Of a stretch of DNA of 64,000 nucleotides, positions 20,018 to 34,934 are shown one piece after another. Position 1 is the stretch's first letter; the number at the start of each line of letters is the position of its first letter. The notes beneath the pieces were generated by a model, which saw nothing but the letters and a program-made list of their open reading frames with translations, was not told the DNA's origin and searched no databases. Position numbers and translations under genes: made by a program. This DNA comes from Terebella lapidaria (lineage: Eukaryota; Annelida; Polychaeta; Terebellida; Terebellidae): contig OX424568.1 of NCBI GenBank assembly GCA_949152475.1, positions 15,475,667-15,539,666 of the forward strand, read 5' to 3'.

Positions 20018-21051
20018 AACAAACGGAACTGACCAACATAGTTGTCGAATTTTCAATTCGTCAACTAATAAAGCTTCGCAAGTAGAAGAGACCCTGCGTA
20101 TATCCGTTTCATGTACAGGATCTTTGGTTTTTAGATGAATGGTGCTCCCTACGCATTTTCGTAAATGTCGATAGTGCTGATATAAAAGAGCCCCTGGCTC
20201 GCCAGAGATTGTATTTAAACAAGAGTTTTAGGCTTTGTTATATCACTTGTGCATTACTGAGTTAGAAAACCACAGAAATGTTGCTTTAGATCAGTATTCA
20301 GATGCATACAAGGTATATTGTATTACTACGCGACCGAGTGTTGACATTAGAGACGGTACATGTGCACAGGGGGTAATCGTTTCCACATCTTATTGAGTTG
20401 TAAACGGGCTGACGAACAGATTTACCCCAGGTCTCTTTAAGTCTTGATATCTCAGCGAGTTTTCAAGTTATTTTGAACATGAAAAATGCACCTTAAACTA
20501 GAAATAACACCGCATTTTTCCACAAAACAGCTTCAAAATTCAATGTTCAATGATTTTTTGAAAATTGGATCCAGAGGAAAAATAAATGTATCCATAAAAC
20601 CCGGAATCCGGATCCGATCCGGATGAAATTTTGTCAGTTTATGGACCATGATAGTCCGCCACTTTGTAGGAAAAATCAAGCTGAAATATGCACAATAGAC
20701 CGAAATATAATATAAAATATAAGTTAAATGGAGTTTTCAATGTTAAATTCAAATAGCTGTCAAATCCGTAATCCGGGTCCGATCCGGGTCAAAATTATAA
20801 TGTGTGTATAGGATGTCATTCTACACATGTGACTAAAATTTCAAGAGAATTCATTGAAAATTGAACGAGTTATGAATTTTTGAAAAATCGCCCCATGTTA
20901 AAGATAGGGATTTTTCGAGTTTTCAAGAATTTTTGATGACGTCATCAATAAACCGATTTTCTTCAAAAACTTTCGGTGTCCTTCCTGGGTGAATACCTAC
21001 CTATCAGAAAAATTTGGTGATGCTCGCACTAAAACTGTGGCCTGTAACGTG

Positions 21052-21097
<46 letters not shown>

Positions 21098-22131
21098 AAC
21101 AAACGGAACTGACCAACATAGTTGTCGAATTTTCAATTCGTCAACTAATAAAGCTTCGCAAGTAGAAGAGACCCTGCGTATATCCGTTTCATGTACAGGA
21201 TCTTTGGTTTTTAGATGAATGGTGCTCCCTACGCATTTTCGTAAATGTCGATAGTGCTGATATAAAAGAGCCCCTGGCTCGCCAGAGATTGTATTTAAAC
21301 AAGAGTTTTAGGCTTTGTTATATCACTTGTGCATTACTGAGTTAGAAAACCACAGAAATGTTGCTTTAGATCAGTATTCAGATGCATACAAGGTATATTG
21401 TATTACTACGCGACCGAGTGTTGACATTAGAGACGGTACATGTGCACAGGGGGTAATCGTTTCCACATCTTATTGAGTTGTAAACGGGCTGACGAACAGA
21501 TTTACCCCAGGTCTCTTTAAGTCTTGATATCTCAGCGAGTTTTCAAGTTATTTTGAACATGAAAAATGCACCTTAAACTAGAAATAACACCGCATTTTTC
21601 CACAAAACAGCTTCAAAATTCAATGTTCAATGATTTTTTGAAAATTGGATCCAGAGGAAAAATAAATGTATCCATAAAACCCGGAATCCGGATCCGATCC
21701 GGATGAAATTTTGTCAGTTTATGGACCATGATAGTCCGCCACTTTGTAGGAAAAATCAAGCTGAAATATGCACAATAGACCGAAATATAATATAAAATAT
21801 AAGTTAAATGGAGTTTTCAATGTTAAATTCAAATAGCTGTCAAATCCGTAATCCGGGTCCGATCCGGGTCAAAATTATAATGTGTGTATAGGATGTCATT
21901 CTACACATGTGACTAAAATTTCAAGAGAATTCATTGAAAATTGAACGAGTTATGAATTTTTGAAAAATCGCCCCATGTTAAAGATAGGGATTTTTCGAGT
22001 TTTCAAGAATTTTTGATGACGTCATCAATAAACCGATTTTCTTCAAAAACTTTCGGTGTCCTTCCTGGGTGAATACCTACCTATCAGAAAAATTTGGTGA
22101 TGCTCGCACTAAAACTGTGGCCTGTAACGTG

Positions 22132-22181
<50 letters not shown>

Positions 22182-22184
22182 AAC
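17865..22184 (+). repeat. B array II: four tandem B units, all 1080 bp
   Basis: Units start at 17865, 18945, 20025 and 21105. The first three carry 9 CAGA and 3 CAAA; the last has 10 CAGA and 2 CAAA and runs into the second A3 copy at 22185. Uniform length in the fastest-changing part of the unit suggests very recent amplification of one monomer. Nothing else is seen here. Confidence 0.9.
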
Positions 22185-24308
22185 GAGAGCCCATAGGGCA
22201 CACACTTGCCGGAACCAAAATATATGTCATATGCCAATGACATGACATATGGATTTGAACAAATTGACTAAAATTTCTTCCCTACTTACTACGTTTACTT
22301 ACTTACTTTACTTCATTTTACTTTAGTTTACTTCACAAACTACTCTTACTATCAATGTTACCTCATTGAACGTCACAGCACCAAAAATAAGACATCAATG
22401 GACTCAGGAGACCAAGAACTTTCTAACGGTATACTACTCGATATGATGAGCTGAACTTCGTACTTGACCTCGATATTGAGCTCATCACAAAGTCTCAAAA
22501 ACAATGTCAAATGTCATATTCAAGTCAAATAAGAAAGGCTTCTCAATATGCTGCAATATGGTCATAGTTTGAACTCTCTACGGCGATTAGTTTCGAAGTT
22601 ACTACCATTTATGTGATTTTCAAGTGATTATGACGTCATTTGTGATCATTTCTATGCTGCAAACTTACTGTGAATGGATTTTTCTTTAATATGCATGTTA
22701 AAATCGTGTTTATATATGTTATATTATCACCAGACAAGATTATAATATCTTCAGATAATAAGTTTCCTTTGAAATTTTATCGATTTGTTGCCACAAAAAC
22801 GTCAATTACGTCAAAATAGATATATCAATTGAGCTAAAAATTGACAGAGCATCACAGGCCGAATCCACATCGTCTGCAGGTGTTAGATCTGCAGTAAATG
22901 TTATAAGTTTACACACCTGACACTTAAAAGACCTGAATGTCAGTCTGGAATCACGTTTGACGTCATTATGACGTCTATAGACGTCCGATTCCAAAAATGA
23001 CAACAAATTTGAAAAGTACTTTCGAAGACCTTTCAAATGAGCTACTACTCGATATATTCACAAAAGGTCAAGGTCAAGGTCATTTTTGAGGTCAACTTTG
23101 ACCTCAGGCGTCATAGTCAATGGTCACATTGAAGGTCACCTAAGAAAGGCCTTTTGATATGCTACAATATGATCCTAGTCTGAACTCTCTACGACGATTA
23201 GTTCCGAAGTTATTGTCAATTATGTGATTTTGACCTTTTCTTTGACCTTGACCTTTACCTTTGACCTTGGGTCATGAAGATTGTGCATTGCCTGAGCATG
23301 GAAATATATATTATACTTGGATATTTTAGTCACAATCGAACAAGAATTGTGGACACTATGGCCTTTTGAAATTTCAAAAAATTGACGTTGATGACGTCAT
23401 TGTGACGTCAATAAACGTCAAATCTGAATATTAATGAGATAGTGTGTGTCAGGGTATAAAGACCTTCCATTTGATATACTAATTGATAGGTTTCAGTTAG
23501 TTTGGAAATTTGACCTTGAGGTTTTCCTCATGTGACCTCATTTTCCCGACCAGGTTCAAGGTCAATCATGAAATTGACATATACGTCTGATTGCCATACC
23601 TCTTCTGAATGATATGGTTCAAATTTCATGAACCTACGACGATTCCAACAGATGTTATTACCGGAAACGCGTTTTTCTGGGATTTCGATGACCTTGACCT
23701 TGACCTTTGACCTTTGTACTTCAAGTCGTAGAGGTCAATGATGTCAATATGCATATCAAGTTTCAATGGATTCCATACACTATTAACGATATTATGGCCT
23801 TTTGAAATTTCGGAAATTTTACGTTTATGACGTCATTGTGACGTCAGTTTACGTCGCAGCGCCAAAAATAAGATATCACTGGAATCAGGGGCCCAAGACC
23901 TTTCCAACGATATACTACTCGATATGGTGCGCTGAACTTCGTACTTGACCTTGACTTCGACCTCAGGCGAACTTCTCAAGGTCAAGGTTAAAGTTCAAGG
24001 TCAAGGTCACGGAAGATAGAACTCGAGTATATCTACAATATGCACTTAATTTGAAGTCTCTACGACGATTAGAACCGGAGTTATGGCCACTTATGTGTTT
24101 TCGACGTTTTGCATGACCTTGACCTTGACCTTTGACCTAGAATCACCAAAATCAAACCCGACCTGCCCATTATCCTAGAGAATACGCACACCAAGTTTGG
24201 AAGAAATCGGGTCAGAAATGTGGACGCTAGAGTGCGAACAAACAAACAAACAAACAAATCCACAAACAGACCAACATACTTGCCGAAATCGAAGATTCCG
24301 GCAAGTAA
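22185..24308 (+). mobile_element. A3 second copy (offset 17,285 bp)
   Basis: Every landmark of A3 recurs 17,285 bp downstream, with hairpin at 24279-24305. I saw no difference in the parts compared. Its left neighbour is a B unit here, whereas at 4900 it is A2; the right context (B', A4, double end, B) is the same. It belongs to a large segmental duplication and does not look like a separate insertion. Confidence 0.65.
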
Positions 24309-24313
24309 CAAAC

Positions 24314-25217
24314 GGAACTGACCAACATAGTTGTCGAATTTTCAATTCGTCAACTAATAAAGCTCCGCAAGTAGAAGAGACCCTGCGTATATCCGTTTCA
24401 TGTACAGGATCTTTGGTTTTTAGATGAATGGTGCTCCCTACGCGTTTTCGTCACCCCCGATAGTGCTGATATAAAAGATCCCCTCGCTTGCCACAGATTG
24501 TATTTAGACAAGGGTTTTAGGCTTTGTTACATCACTTGTGCATCACTGAGTTGGAAAACCACAGAAATGTTGCTTTAGACCAGTATTCAGATGCATACAA
24601 GGTATATTGTATTACTACGCTACCGAGTGTTGATATTAGAGACGGTACGTGTGCACAGGGGGTAATCGTTTCCACATCATATTGAATTGTGAACGGGCTG
24701 ACCAACAGTTTTACCCCAGGTCTCTTTAAGTCTTAATATCTCAGCGAGTTTTCAAGTTATTTTGAAAATAAAAAGTGCACCTTAAACTAGAAATAACACT
24801 GCATTTTTCTACATAAACAGCTTCAAAATTCAATATCCAATGATTTTTTAAAAATTGGATCCAGAAGAAAATGAAATGTATCCGTAGAATCCGGAATCCG
24901 GATCCGATCCGGATCAAACTTGCAATGTCTGTAGAGGTTGTCATTCTACACATGTGACTAAAATTTCAAGAGAATTCAATAAAAATTAAACGAGTTATGA
25001 ATTTTTGAAAAATCGCCCCATGTTAAAGATAGGGATTTTTCGAGTTTTCAAGAATTTTTGATGACGTCATCAATAAACCGATTTTCTTCAAAAACTTTCG
25101 GTGTCCTTCCTGGGTGAATACCTACCTATCAGAAAAATTTCGTGATGCTCGCACTAAAACTGTGGCCTGTATCGTGCAAACAGACAGACAGACAGACAGA
25201 CAAACAAACAAACAAAC
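24314..25217 (+). repeat. B' second copy
   Basis: Same as 7029-7932 at an offset of 17,285 bp, including the single TCCGGAT-type motif and the 5 CAGA and 4 CAAA copies. It is part of the duplicated block. Confidence 0.75.
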
Positions 25218-27341
25218 GAGAGCCCATAGGGCACACACTTGCCGGAACCAAAATATATGTCATATGCCAATGACATGACATATGGATTTGAACAAATTGA
25301 CTAAAATTTCTTCCCTACTTACTACGTTTACTTACTTACTTTACTTCATTTTACTTTAGTTTACTTCACAAACTACTCTTACTATCAATGTTACCTCATT
25401 GAACGTCACAGCACCAAAAATAAGACATCAATGGACTCAGGAGACCAAGAACTTTCTAACGGTATACTACTCGATATGATGAGCTGAACTTCGTACTTGA
25501 CCTCGATATTGAGCTCATCACAAAGTCTCAAAAACAATGTCAAATGTCATATTCAAGTCAAATAAGAAAGGCTTCTCAATATGCTGCAATATGGTCATAG
25601 TTTGAACTCTCTACGGCGATTAGTTTCGAAGTTACTACCATTTATGTGATTTTCAAGTGATTATGACGTCATTTGTGATCATTTCTATGCTGCAAACTTA
25701 CTGTGAATGGATTTTTCTTTAATATGCATGTTAAAATCGTGTTTATATATGTTATATTATCACCAGACAAGATTATAATATCTTCAGATAATAAGTTTCC
25801 TTTGAAATTTTATCGATTTGTTGCCACAAAAACGTCAATTACGTCAAAATAGATATATCAATTGAGCTAAAAATTGACAGAGCATCACAGGCCGAATCCA
25901 CATCGTCTGCAGGTGTTAGATCTGCAGTAAATGTTATAAGTTTACACACCTGACACTTAAAAGACCTGAATGTCAGTCTGGAATCACGTTTGACGTCATT
26001 ATGACGTCTATAGACGTCCGATTCCAAAAATGACAACAAATTTGAAAAGTACTTTCGAAGACCTTTCAAATGAGCTACTACTCGATATATTCACAAAAGG
26101 TCAAGGTCAAGGTCATTTTTGAGGTCAACTTTGACCTCAGGCGTCATAGTCAATGGTCACATTGAAGGTCACCTAAGAAAGGCCTTTTGATATGCTACAA
26201 TATGATCCTAGTCTGAACTCTCTACGACGATTAGTTCCGAAGTTATTGTCAATTATGTGATTTTGACCTTTTCTTTGACCTTGACCTTTACCTTTGACCT
26301 TGGGTCATGAAGATTGTGCATTGCCTGAGCATGGAAATATATATTATACTTGGATATTTTAGTCACAATCGAACAAGAATTGTGGACACTATGGCCTTTT
26401 GAAATTTCAAAAAATTGACGTTGATGACGTCATTGTGACGTCAATAAACGTCAAATCTGAATATTAATGAGATAGTGTGTGTCAGGGTATAAAGACCTTC
26501 CATTTGATATACTAATTGATAGGTTTCAGTTAGTTTGGAAATTTGACCTTGAGGTTTTCCTCATGTGACCTCATTTTCCCGACCAGGTTCAAGGTCAATC
26601 ATGAAATTGACATATACGTCTGATTGCCATACCTCTTCTGAATGATATGGTTCAAATTTCATGAACCTACGACGATTCCAACAGATGTTATTACCGGAAA
26701 CGCGTTTTTCTGGGATTTCGATGACCTTGACCTTGACCTTTGACCTTTGTACTTCAAGTCGTAGAGGTCAATGATGTCAATATGCATATCAAGTTTCAAT
26801 GGATTCCATACACTATTAACGATATTATGGCCTTTTGAAATTTCGGAAATTTTACGTTTATGACGTCATTGTGACGTCAGTTTACGTCGCAGCGCCAAAA
26901 ATAAGATATCACTGGAATCAGGGGCCCAAGACCTTTCCAACGATATACTACTCGATATGGTGCGCTGAACTTCGTACTTGACCTTGACTTCGACCTCAGG
27001 CGAACTTCTCAAGGTCAAGGTTAAAGTTCAAGGTCAAGGTCACGGAAGATAGAACTCGAGTATATCTACAATATGCACTTAATTTGAAGTCTCTACGACG
27101 ATTAGAACCGGAGTTATGGCCACTTATGTGTTTTCGACGTTTTGCATGACCTTGACCTTGACCTTTGACCTAGAATCACCAAAATCAAACCCGACCTGCC
27201 CATTATCCTAGAGAATACGCACACCAAGTTTGGAAGAAATCGGGTCAGAAATGTGGACGCTAGAGTGCGAACAAACAAACAAACAAACAAATCCACAAAC
27301 AGACCAACATACTTGCCGAAATCGAAGATTCCGGCAAGTAA
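25218..27341 (+). mobile_element. A4 second copy (offset 17,285 bp)
   Basis: Matches A4 (7933-10056), with hairpin at 27312-27338 and TAA. It is followed by the extra 54-bp terminal unit and then by B array III. Confidence 0.65.
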
Positions 27342-27395
27342 CAAATCCACAAACAGACCAACATACTTGCCGAAATCGAAGATTCCGGCAAGTAA
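27288..27395 (+). repeat. 54-bp terminal duplication, second copy
   Basis: Two 54-bp units with hairpins at 27312-27338 and 27366-27392, the counterpart of 10003-10110. Here no A2-like module lies upstream, so if the extra end belonged to A2, it is now an orphan. Confidence 0.75.
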
Positions 27396-27400
27396 CAAAC

Positions 27401-29491
27401 GGAACTGACCAACATAGTTGTCGAATTTTCAATTCGTCAACTAATAAAGCTTCGCAAGTAGAAGAGACCCTGCGTATATCCGTTTCATGTACAGGATCTT
27501 TGGTTTTTAGATGAATGGTGCTCCCTACGCATTTTCGTAAATGTCGATAGTGCTGATATAAAAGAGCCCCTGGCTCGCCAGAGATTGTATTTAAACAAGA
27601 GTTTTAGGCTTTGTTATATCACTTGTGCATTACTGAGTTAGAAAACCACAGAAATGTTGCTTTAGATCAGTATTCAGATGCATACAAGGTATATTGTATT
27701 ACTACGCGACCGAGTGTTGACATTAGAGACGGTACATGTGCACAGGGGGTAATCGTTTCCACATCTTATTGAGTTGTAAACGGGCTGACGAACAGATTTA
27801 CCCCAGGTCTCTTTAAGTCTTGATATCTCAGCGAGTTTTCAAGTTATTTTGAACATGAAAAATGCACCTTAAACTAGAAATAACACCGCATTTTTCCACA
27901 AAACAGCTTCAAAATTCAATGTTCAATGATTTTTTGAAAATTGGATCCAGAGGAAAAATAAATGTATCCATAAAACCCGGAATCCGGATCCGATCCGGAT
28001 GAAATTTTGTCAGTTTATGGACCATGATAGTCCGCCACTTTGTAGGAAAAATCAAGCTGAAATATGCACAATAGACCGAAATATAATATAAAATATAAGT
28101 TAAATGGAGTTTTCAATGTTAAATTCAAATAGCTGTCAAATCCGTAATCCGGGTCCGATCCGGGTCAAAATTATAATGTGTGTATAGGATGTCATTCTAC
28201 ACATGTGACTAAAATTTCAAGAGAATTCATTGAAAATTGAACGAGTTATGAATTTTTGAAAAATCGCCCCATGTTAAAGATAGGGATTTTTCGAGTTTTC
28301 AAGAATTTTTGATGACGTCATCAATAAACCGATTTTCTTCAAAAACTTTCGGTGTCCTTCCTGGGTGAATACCTACCTATCAGAAAAATTTGGTGATGCT
28401 CGCACTAAAACTGTGGCCTGTAACGTGCAAACAGACAGACAGACAGACAGACAAACAAACAAACGGAACTGACCAACATAGTTGTCGAATTTTCAATTCG
28501 TCAACTAATAAAGCTTCGCAAGTAGAAGAGACCCTGCGTATATCCGTTTCATGTACAGGATCTTTGGTTTTTAGATGAATGGTGCTCCCTACGCATTTTC
28601 GTAAATGTCGATAGTGCTGATATAAAAGAGCCCCTGGCTCGCCAGAGATTGTATTTAAACAAGAGTTTTAGGCTTTGTTATATCACTTGTGCATTACTGA
28701 GTTAGAAAACCACAGAAATGTTGCTTTAGATCAGTATTCAGATGCATACAAGGTATATTGTATTACTACGCGACCGAGTGTTGACATTAGAGACGGTACA
28801 TGTGCACAGGGGGTAATCGTTTCCACATCTTATTGAGTTGTAAACGGGCTGACGAACAGATTTACCCCAGGTCTCTTTAAGTCTTGATATCTCAGCGAGT
28901 TTTCAAGTTATTTTGAACATGAAAAATGCACCTTAAACTAGAAATAACACCGCATTTTTCCACAAAACAGCTTCAAAATTCAATGTTCAATGATTTTTTG
29001 AAAATTGGATCCAGAGGAAAAATAAATGTATCCATAAAACCCGGAATCCGGATCCGATCCGGATGAAATTTTGTCAGTTTATGGACCATGATAGTCCGCC
29101 ACTTTGTAGGAAAAATCAAGCTGAAATATGCACAATAGACCGAAATATAATATAAAATATAAGTTAAATGGAGTTTTCAATGTTAAATTCAAATAGCTGT
29201 CAAATCCGTAATCCGGGTCCGATCCGGGTCAAAATTATAATGTGTGTATAGGATGTCATTCTACACATGTGACTAAAATTTCAAGAGAATTCATTGAAAA
29301 TTGAACGAGTTATGAATTTTTGAAAAATCGCCCCATGTTAAAGATAGGGATTTTTCGAGTTTTCAAGAATTTTTGATGACGTCATCAATAAACCGATTTT
29401 CTTCAAAAACTTTCGGTGTCCTTCCTGGGTGAATACCTACCTATCAGAAAAATTTGGTGATGCTCGCACTAAAACTGTGGCCTGTAACGTG

Positions 29492-29541
<50 letters not shown>

Positions 29542-30574
29542 AACAAACGGAACTGACCAACATAGTTGTCGAATTTTCAATTCGTCAACTAATAAAGCTT
29601 CGCAAGTAGAAGAGACCCTGCGTATATCCGTTTCATGTACAGGATCTTTGGTTTTTAGATGAATGGTGCTCCCTACGCATTTTCGTAAATGTCGATAGTG
29701 CTGATATAAAAGAGCCCCTGGCTCGCCAGAGATTGTATTTAAACAAGAGTTTTAGGCTTTGTTATATCACTTGTGCATTACTGAGTTAGAAAACCACAGA
29801 AATGTTGCTTTAGATCAGTATTCAGATGCATACAAGGTATATTGTATTACTACGCGACCGAGTGTTGACATTAGAGACGGTACATGTGCACAGGGGGTAA
29901 TCGTTTCCACATCTTATTGAGTTGTAAACGGGCTGACGAACAGATTTACCCCAGGTCTCTTTAAGTCTTGATATCTCAGCGAGTTTTCAAGTTATTTTGA
30001 ACATGAAAAATGCACCTTAAACTAGAAATAACACCGCATTTTTCCACAAAACAGCTTCAAAATTCAATGTTCAATGATTTTTTGAAAATTGGATCCAGAG
30101 GAAAAATAAATGTATCCATAAAACCCGGAATCCGGATCCGATCCGGATGAAATTTTGTCAGTTTATGGACCATGATAGTCCGCCACTTTGTAGGAAAAAT
30201 CAAGCTGAAATATGCACAATAGACCGAAATATAATATAAAATATAAGTTAAATGGAGTTTTCAATGTTAAATTCAAATAGCTGTCAAATCCGTAATCCGG
30301 GTCCGATCCGGGTCAAAATTATAATGTGTGTATAGGATGTCATTCTACACATGTGACTAAAATTTCAAGAGAATTCATTGAAAATTGAACGAGTTATGAA
30401 TTTTTGAAAAATCGCCCCATGTTAAAGATAGGGATTTTTCGAGTTTTCAAGAATTTTTGATGACGTCATCAATAAACCGATTTTCTTCAAAAACTTTCGG
30501 TGTCCTTCCTGGGTGAATACCTACCTATCAGAAAAATTTGGTGATGCTCGCACTAAAACTGTGGCCTGTAACGT

Positions 30575-30618
<44 letters not shown>

Positions 30619-31652
30619 AACAAACGGAACTGACCAACATAGTTGTCGAATTTTCAATTCGTCAACTAATAAAGCTTCGCAAGTAGAAGAGACCCTGCGT
30701 ATATCCGTTTCATGTACAGGATCTTTGGTTTTTAGATGAATGGTGCTCCCTACGCATTTTCGTAAATGTCGATAGTGCTGATATAAAAGAGCCCCTGGCT
30801 CGCCAGAGATTGTATTTAAACAAGAGTTTTAGGCTTTGTTATATCACTTGTGCATTACTGAGTTAGAAAACCACAGAAATGTTGCTTTAGATCAGTATTC
30901 AGATGCATACAAGGTATATTGTATTACTACGCGACCGAGTGTTGACATTAGAGACGGTACATGTGCACAGGGGGTAATCGTTTCCACATCTTATTGAGTT
31001 GTAAACGGGCTGACGAACAGATTTACCCCAGGTCTCTTTAAGTCTTGATATCTCAGCGAGTTTTCAAGTTATTTTGAACATGAAAAATGCACCTTAAACT
31101 AGAAATAACACCGCATTTTTCCACAAAACAGCTTCAAAATTCAATGTTCAATGATTTTTTGAAAATTGGATCCAGAGGAAAAATAAATGTATCCATAAAA
31201 CCCGGAATCCGGATCCGATCCGGATGAAATTTTGTCAGTTTATGGACCATGATAGTCCGCCACTTTGTAGGAAAAATCAAGCTGAAATATGCACAATAGA
31301 CCGAAATATAATATAAAATATAAGTTAAATGGAGTTTTCAATGTTAAATTCAAATAGCTGTCAAATCCGTAATCCGGGTCCGATCCGGGTCAAAATTATA
31401 ATGTGTGTATAGGATGTCATTCTACACATGTGACTAAAATTTCAAGAGAATTCATTGAAAATTGAACGAGTTATGAATTTTTGAAAAATCGCCCCATGTT
31501 AAAGATAGGGATTTTTCGAGTTTTCAAGAATTTTTGATGACGTCATCAATAAACCGATTTTCTTCAAAAACTTTCGGTGTCCTTCCTGGGTGAATACCTA
31601 CCTATCAGAAAAATTTGGTGATGCTCGCACTAAAACTGTGGCCTGTAACGTG

Positions 31653-31690
<38 letters not shown>

Positions 31691-32724
31691 AACAAACGGA
31701 ACTGACCAACATAGTTGTCGAATTTTCAATTCGTCAACTAATAAAGCTTCGCAAGTAGAAGAGACCCTGCGTATATCCGTTTCATGTACAGGATCTTTGG
31801 TTTTTAGATGAATGGTGCTCCCTACGCATTTTCGTAAATGTCGATAGTGCTGATATAAAAGAGCCCCTGGCTCGCCAGAGATTGTATTTAAACAAGAGTT
31901 TTAGGCTTTGTTATATCACTTGTGCATTACTGAGTTAGAAAACCACAGAAATGTTGCTTTAGATCAGTATTCAGATGCATACAAGGTATATTGTATTACT
32001 ACGCGACCGAGTGTTGACATTAGAGACGGTACATGTGCACAGGGGGTAATCGTTTCCACATCTTATTGAGTTGTAAACGGGCTGACGAACAGATTTACCC
32101 CAGGTCTCTTTAAGTCTTGATATCTCAGCGAGTTTTCAAGTTATTTTGAACATGAAAAATGCACCTTAAACTAGAAATAACACCGCATTTTTCCACAAAA
32201 CAGCTTCAAAATTCAATGTTCAATGATTTTTTGAAAATTGGATCCAGAGGAAAAATAAATGTATCCATAAAACCCGGAATCCGGATCCGATCCGGATGAA
32301 ATTTTGTCAGTTTATGGACCATGATAGTCCGCCACTTTGTAGGAAAAATCAAGCTGAAATATGCACAATAGACCGAAATATAATATAAAATATAAGTTAA
32401 ATGGAGTTTTCAATGTTAAATTCAAATAGCTGTCAAATCCGTAATCCGGGTCCGATCCGGGTCAAAATTATAATGTGTGTATAGGATGTCATTCTACACA
32501 TGTGACTAAAATTTCAAGAGAATTCATTGAAAATTGAACGAGTTATGAATTTTTGAAAAATCGCCCCATGTTAAAGATAGGGATTTTTCGAGTTTTCAAG
32601 AATTTTTGATGACGTCATCAATAAACCGATTTTCTTCAAAAACTTTCGGTGTCCTTCCTGGGTGAATACCTACCTATCAGAAAAATTTGGTGATGCTCGC
32701 ACTAAAACTGTGGCCTGTAACGTG

Positions 32725-32766
<42 letters not shown>

Positions 32767-33800
32767 AACAAACGGAACTGACCAACATAGTTGTCGAATT
32801 TTCAATTCGTCAACTAATAAAGCTTCGCAAGTAGAAGAGACCCTGCGTATATCCGTTTCATGTACAGGATCTTTGGTTTTTAGATGAATGGTGCTCCCTA
32901 CGCATTTTCGTAAATGTCGATAGTGCTGATATAAAAGAGCCCCTGGCTCGCCAGAGATTGTATTTAAACAAGAGTTTTAGGCTTTGTTATATCACTTGTG
33001 CATTACTGAGTTAGAAAACCACAGAAATGTTGCTTTAGATCAGTATTCAGATGCATACAAGGTATATTGTATTACTACGCGACCGAGTGTTGACATTAGA
33101 GACGGTACATGTGCACAGGGGGTAATCGTTTCCACATCTTATTGAGTTGTAAACGGGCTGACGAACAGATTTACCCCAGGTCTCTTTAAGTCTTGATATC
33201 TCAGCGAGTTTTCAAGTTATTTTGAACATGAAAAATGCACCTTAAACTAGAAATAACACCGCATTTTTCCACAAAACAGCTTCAAAATTCAATGTTCAAT
33301 GATTTTTTGAAAATTGGATCCAGAGGAAAAATAAATGTATCCATAAAACCCGGAATCCGGATCCGATCCGGATGAAATTTTGTCAGTTTATGGACCATGA
33401 TAGTCCGCCACTTTGTAGGAAAAATCAAGCTGAAATATGCACAATAGACCGAAATATAATATAAAATATAAGTTAAATGGAGTTTTCAATGTTAAATTCA
33501 AATAGCTGTCAAATCCGTAATCCGGGTCCGATCCGGGTCAAAATTATAATGTGTGTATAGGATGTCATTCTACACATGTGACTAAAATTTCAAGAGAATT
33601 CATTGAAAATTGAACGAGTTATGAATTTTTGAAAAATCGCCCCATGTTAAAGATAGGGATTTTTCGAGTTTTCAAGAATTTTTGATGACGTCATCAATAA
33701 ACCGATTTTCTTCAAAAACTTTCGGTGTCCTTCCTGGGTGAATACCTACCTATCAGAAAAATTTGGTGATGCTCGCACTAAAACTGTGGCCTGTAACGTG

Positions 33801-33846
<46 letters not shown>

Positions 33847-34880
33847 AACAAACGGAACTGACCAACATAGTTGTCGAATTTTCAATTCGTCAACTAATAA
33901 AGCTTCGCAAGTAGAAGAGACCCTGCGTATATCCGTTTCATGTACAGGATCTTTGGTTTTTAGATGAATGGTGCTCCCTACGCATTTTCGTAAATGTCGA
34001 TAGTGCTGATATAAAAGAGCCCCTGGCTCGCCAGAGATTGTATTTAAACAAGAGTTTTAGGCTTTGTTATATCACTTGTGCATTACTGAGTTAGAAAACC
34101 ACAGAAATGTTGCTTTAGATCAGTATTCAGATGCATACAAGGTATATTGTATTACTACGCGACCGAGTGTTGACATTAGAGACGGTACATGTGCACAGGG
34201 GGTAATCGTTTCCACATCTTATTGAGTTGTAAACGGGCTGACGAACAGATTTACCCCAGGTCTCTTTAAGTCTTGATATCTCAGCGAGTTTTCAAGTTAT
34301 TTTGAACATGAAAAATGCACCTTAAACTAGAAATAACACCGCATTTTTCCACAAAACAGCTTCAAAATTCAATGTTCAATGATTTTTTGAAAATTGGATC
34401 CAGAGGAAAAATAAATGTATCCATAAAACCCGGAATCCGGATCCGATCCGGATGAAATTTTGTCAGTTTATGGACCATGATAGTCCGCCACTTTGTAGGA
34501 AAAATCAAGCTGAAATATGCACAATAGACCGAAATATAATATAAAATATAAGTTAAATGGAGTTTTCAATGTTAAATTCAAATAGCTGTCAAATCCGTAA
34601 TCCGGGTCCGATCCGGGTCAAAATTATAATGTGTGTATAGGATGTCATTCTACACATGTGACTAAAATTTCAAGAGAATTCATTGAAAATTGAACGAGTT
34701 ATGAATTTTTGAAAAATCGCCCCATGTTAAAGATAGGGATTTTTCGAGTTTTCAAGAATTTTTGATGACGTCATCAATAAACCGATTTTCTTCAAAAACT
34801 TTCGGTGTCCTTCCTGGGTGAATACCTACCTATCAGAAAAATTTGGTGATGCTCGCACTAAAACTGTGGCCTGTAACGTG

Positions 34881-34934
<54 letters not shown>

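Larger units (their letters stand above)
22185..29495 (+). repeat. Segmental duplication, right copy
   Basis: Counterpart of 4900-12210. The unusually short 1064-bp B unit follows the double A end in both copies (10116 and 27401), which supports shared descent of the whole block including at least one flanking B unit. Confidence 0.8.

Noticed and set aside
1740-22184. Integron-like cassette array (bodies separated by hairpin sites)
   Set aside because: The hairpins recall attC sites, but the bodies hold no genes, there is no integrase, and the sequence has eukaryotic repeat features. A rolling-circle element family explains the ends better.
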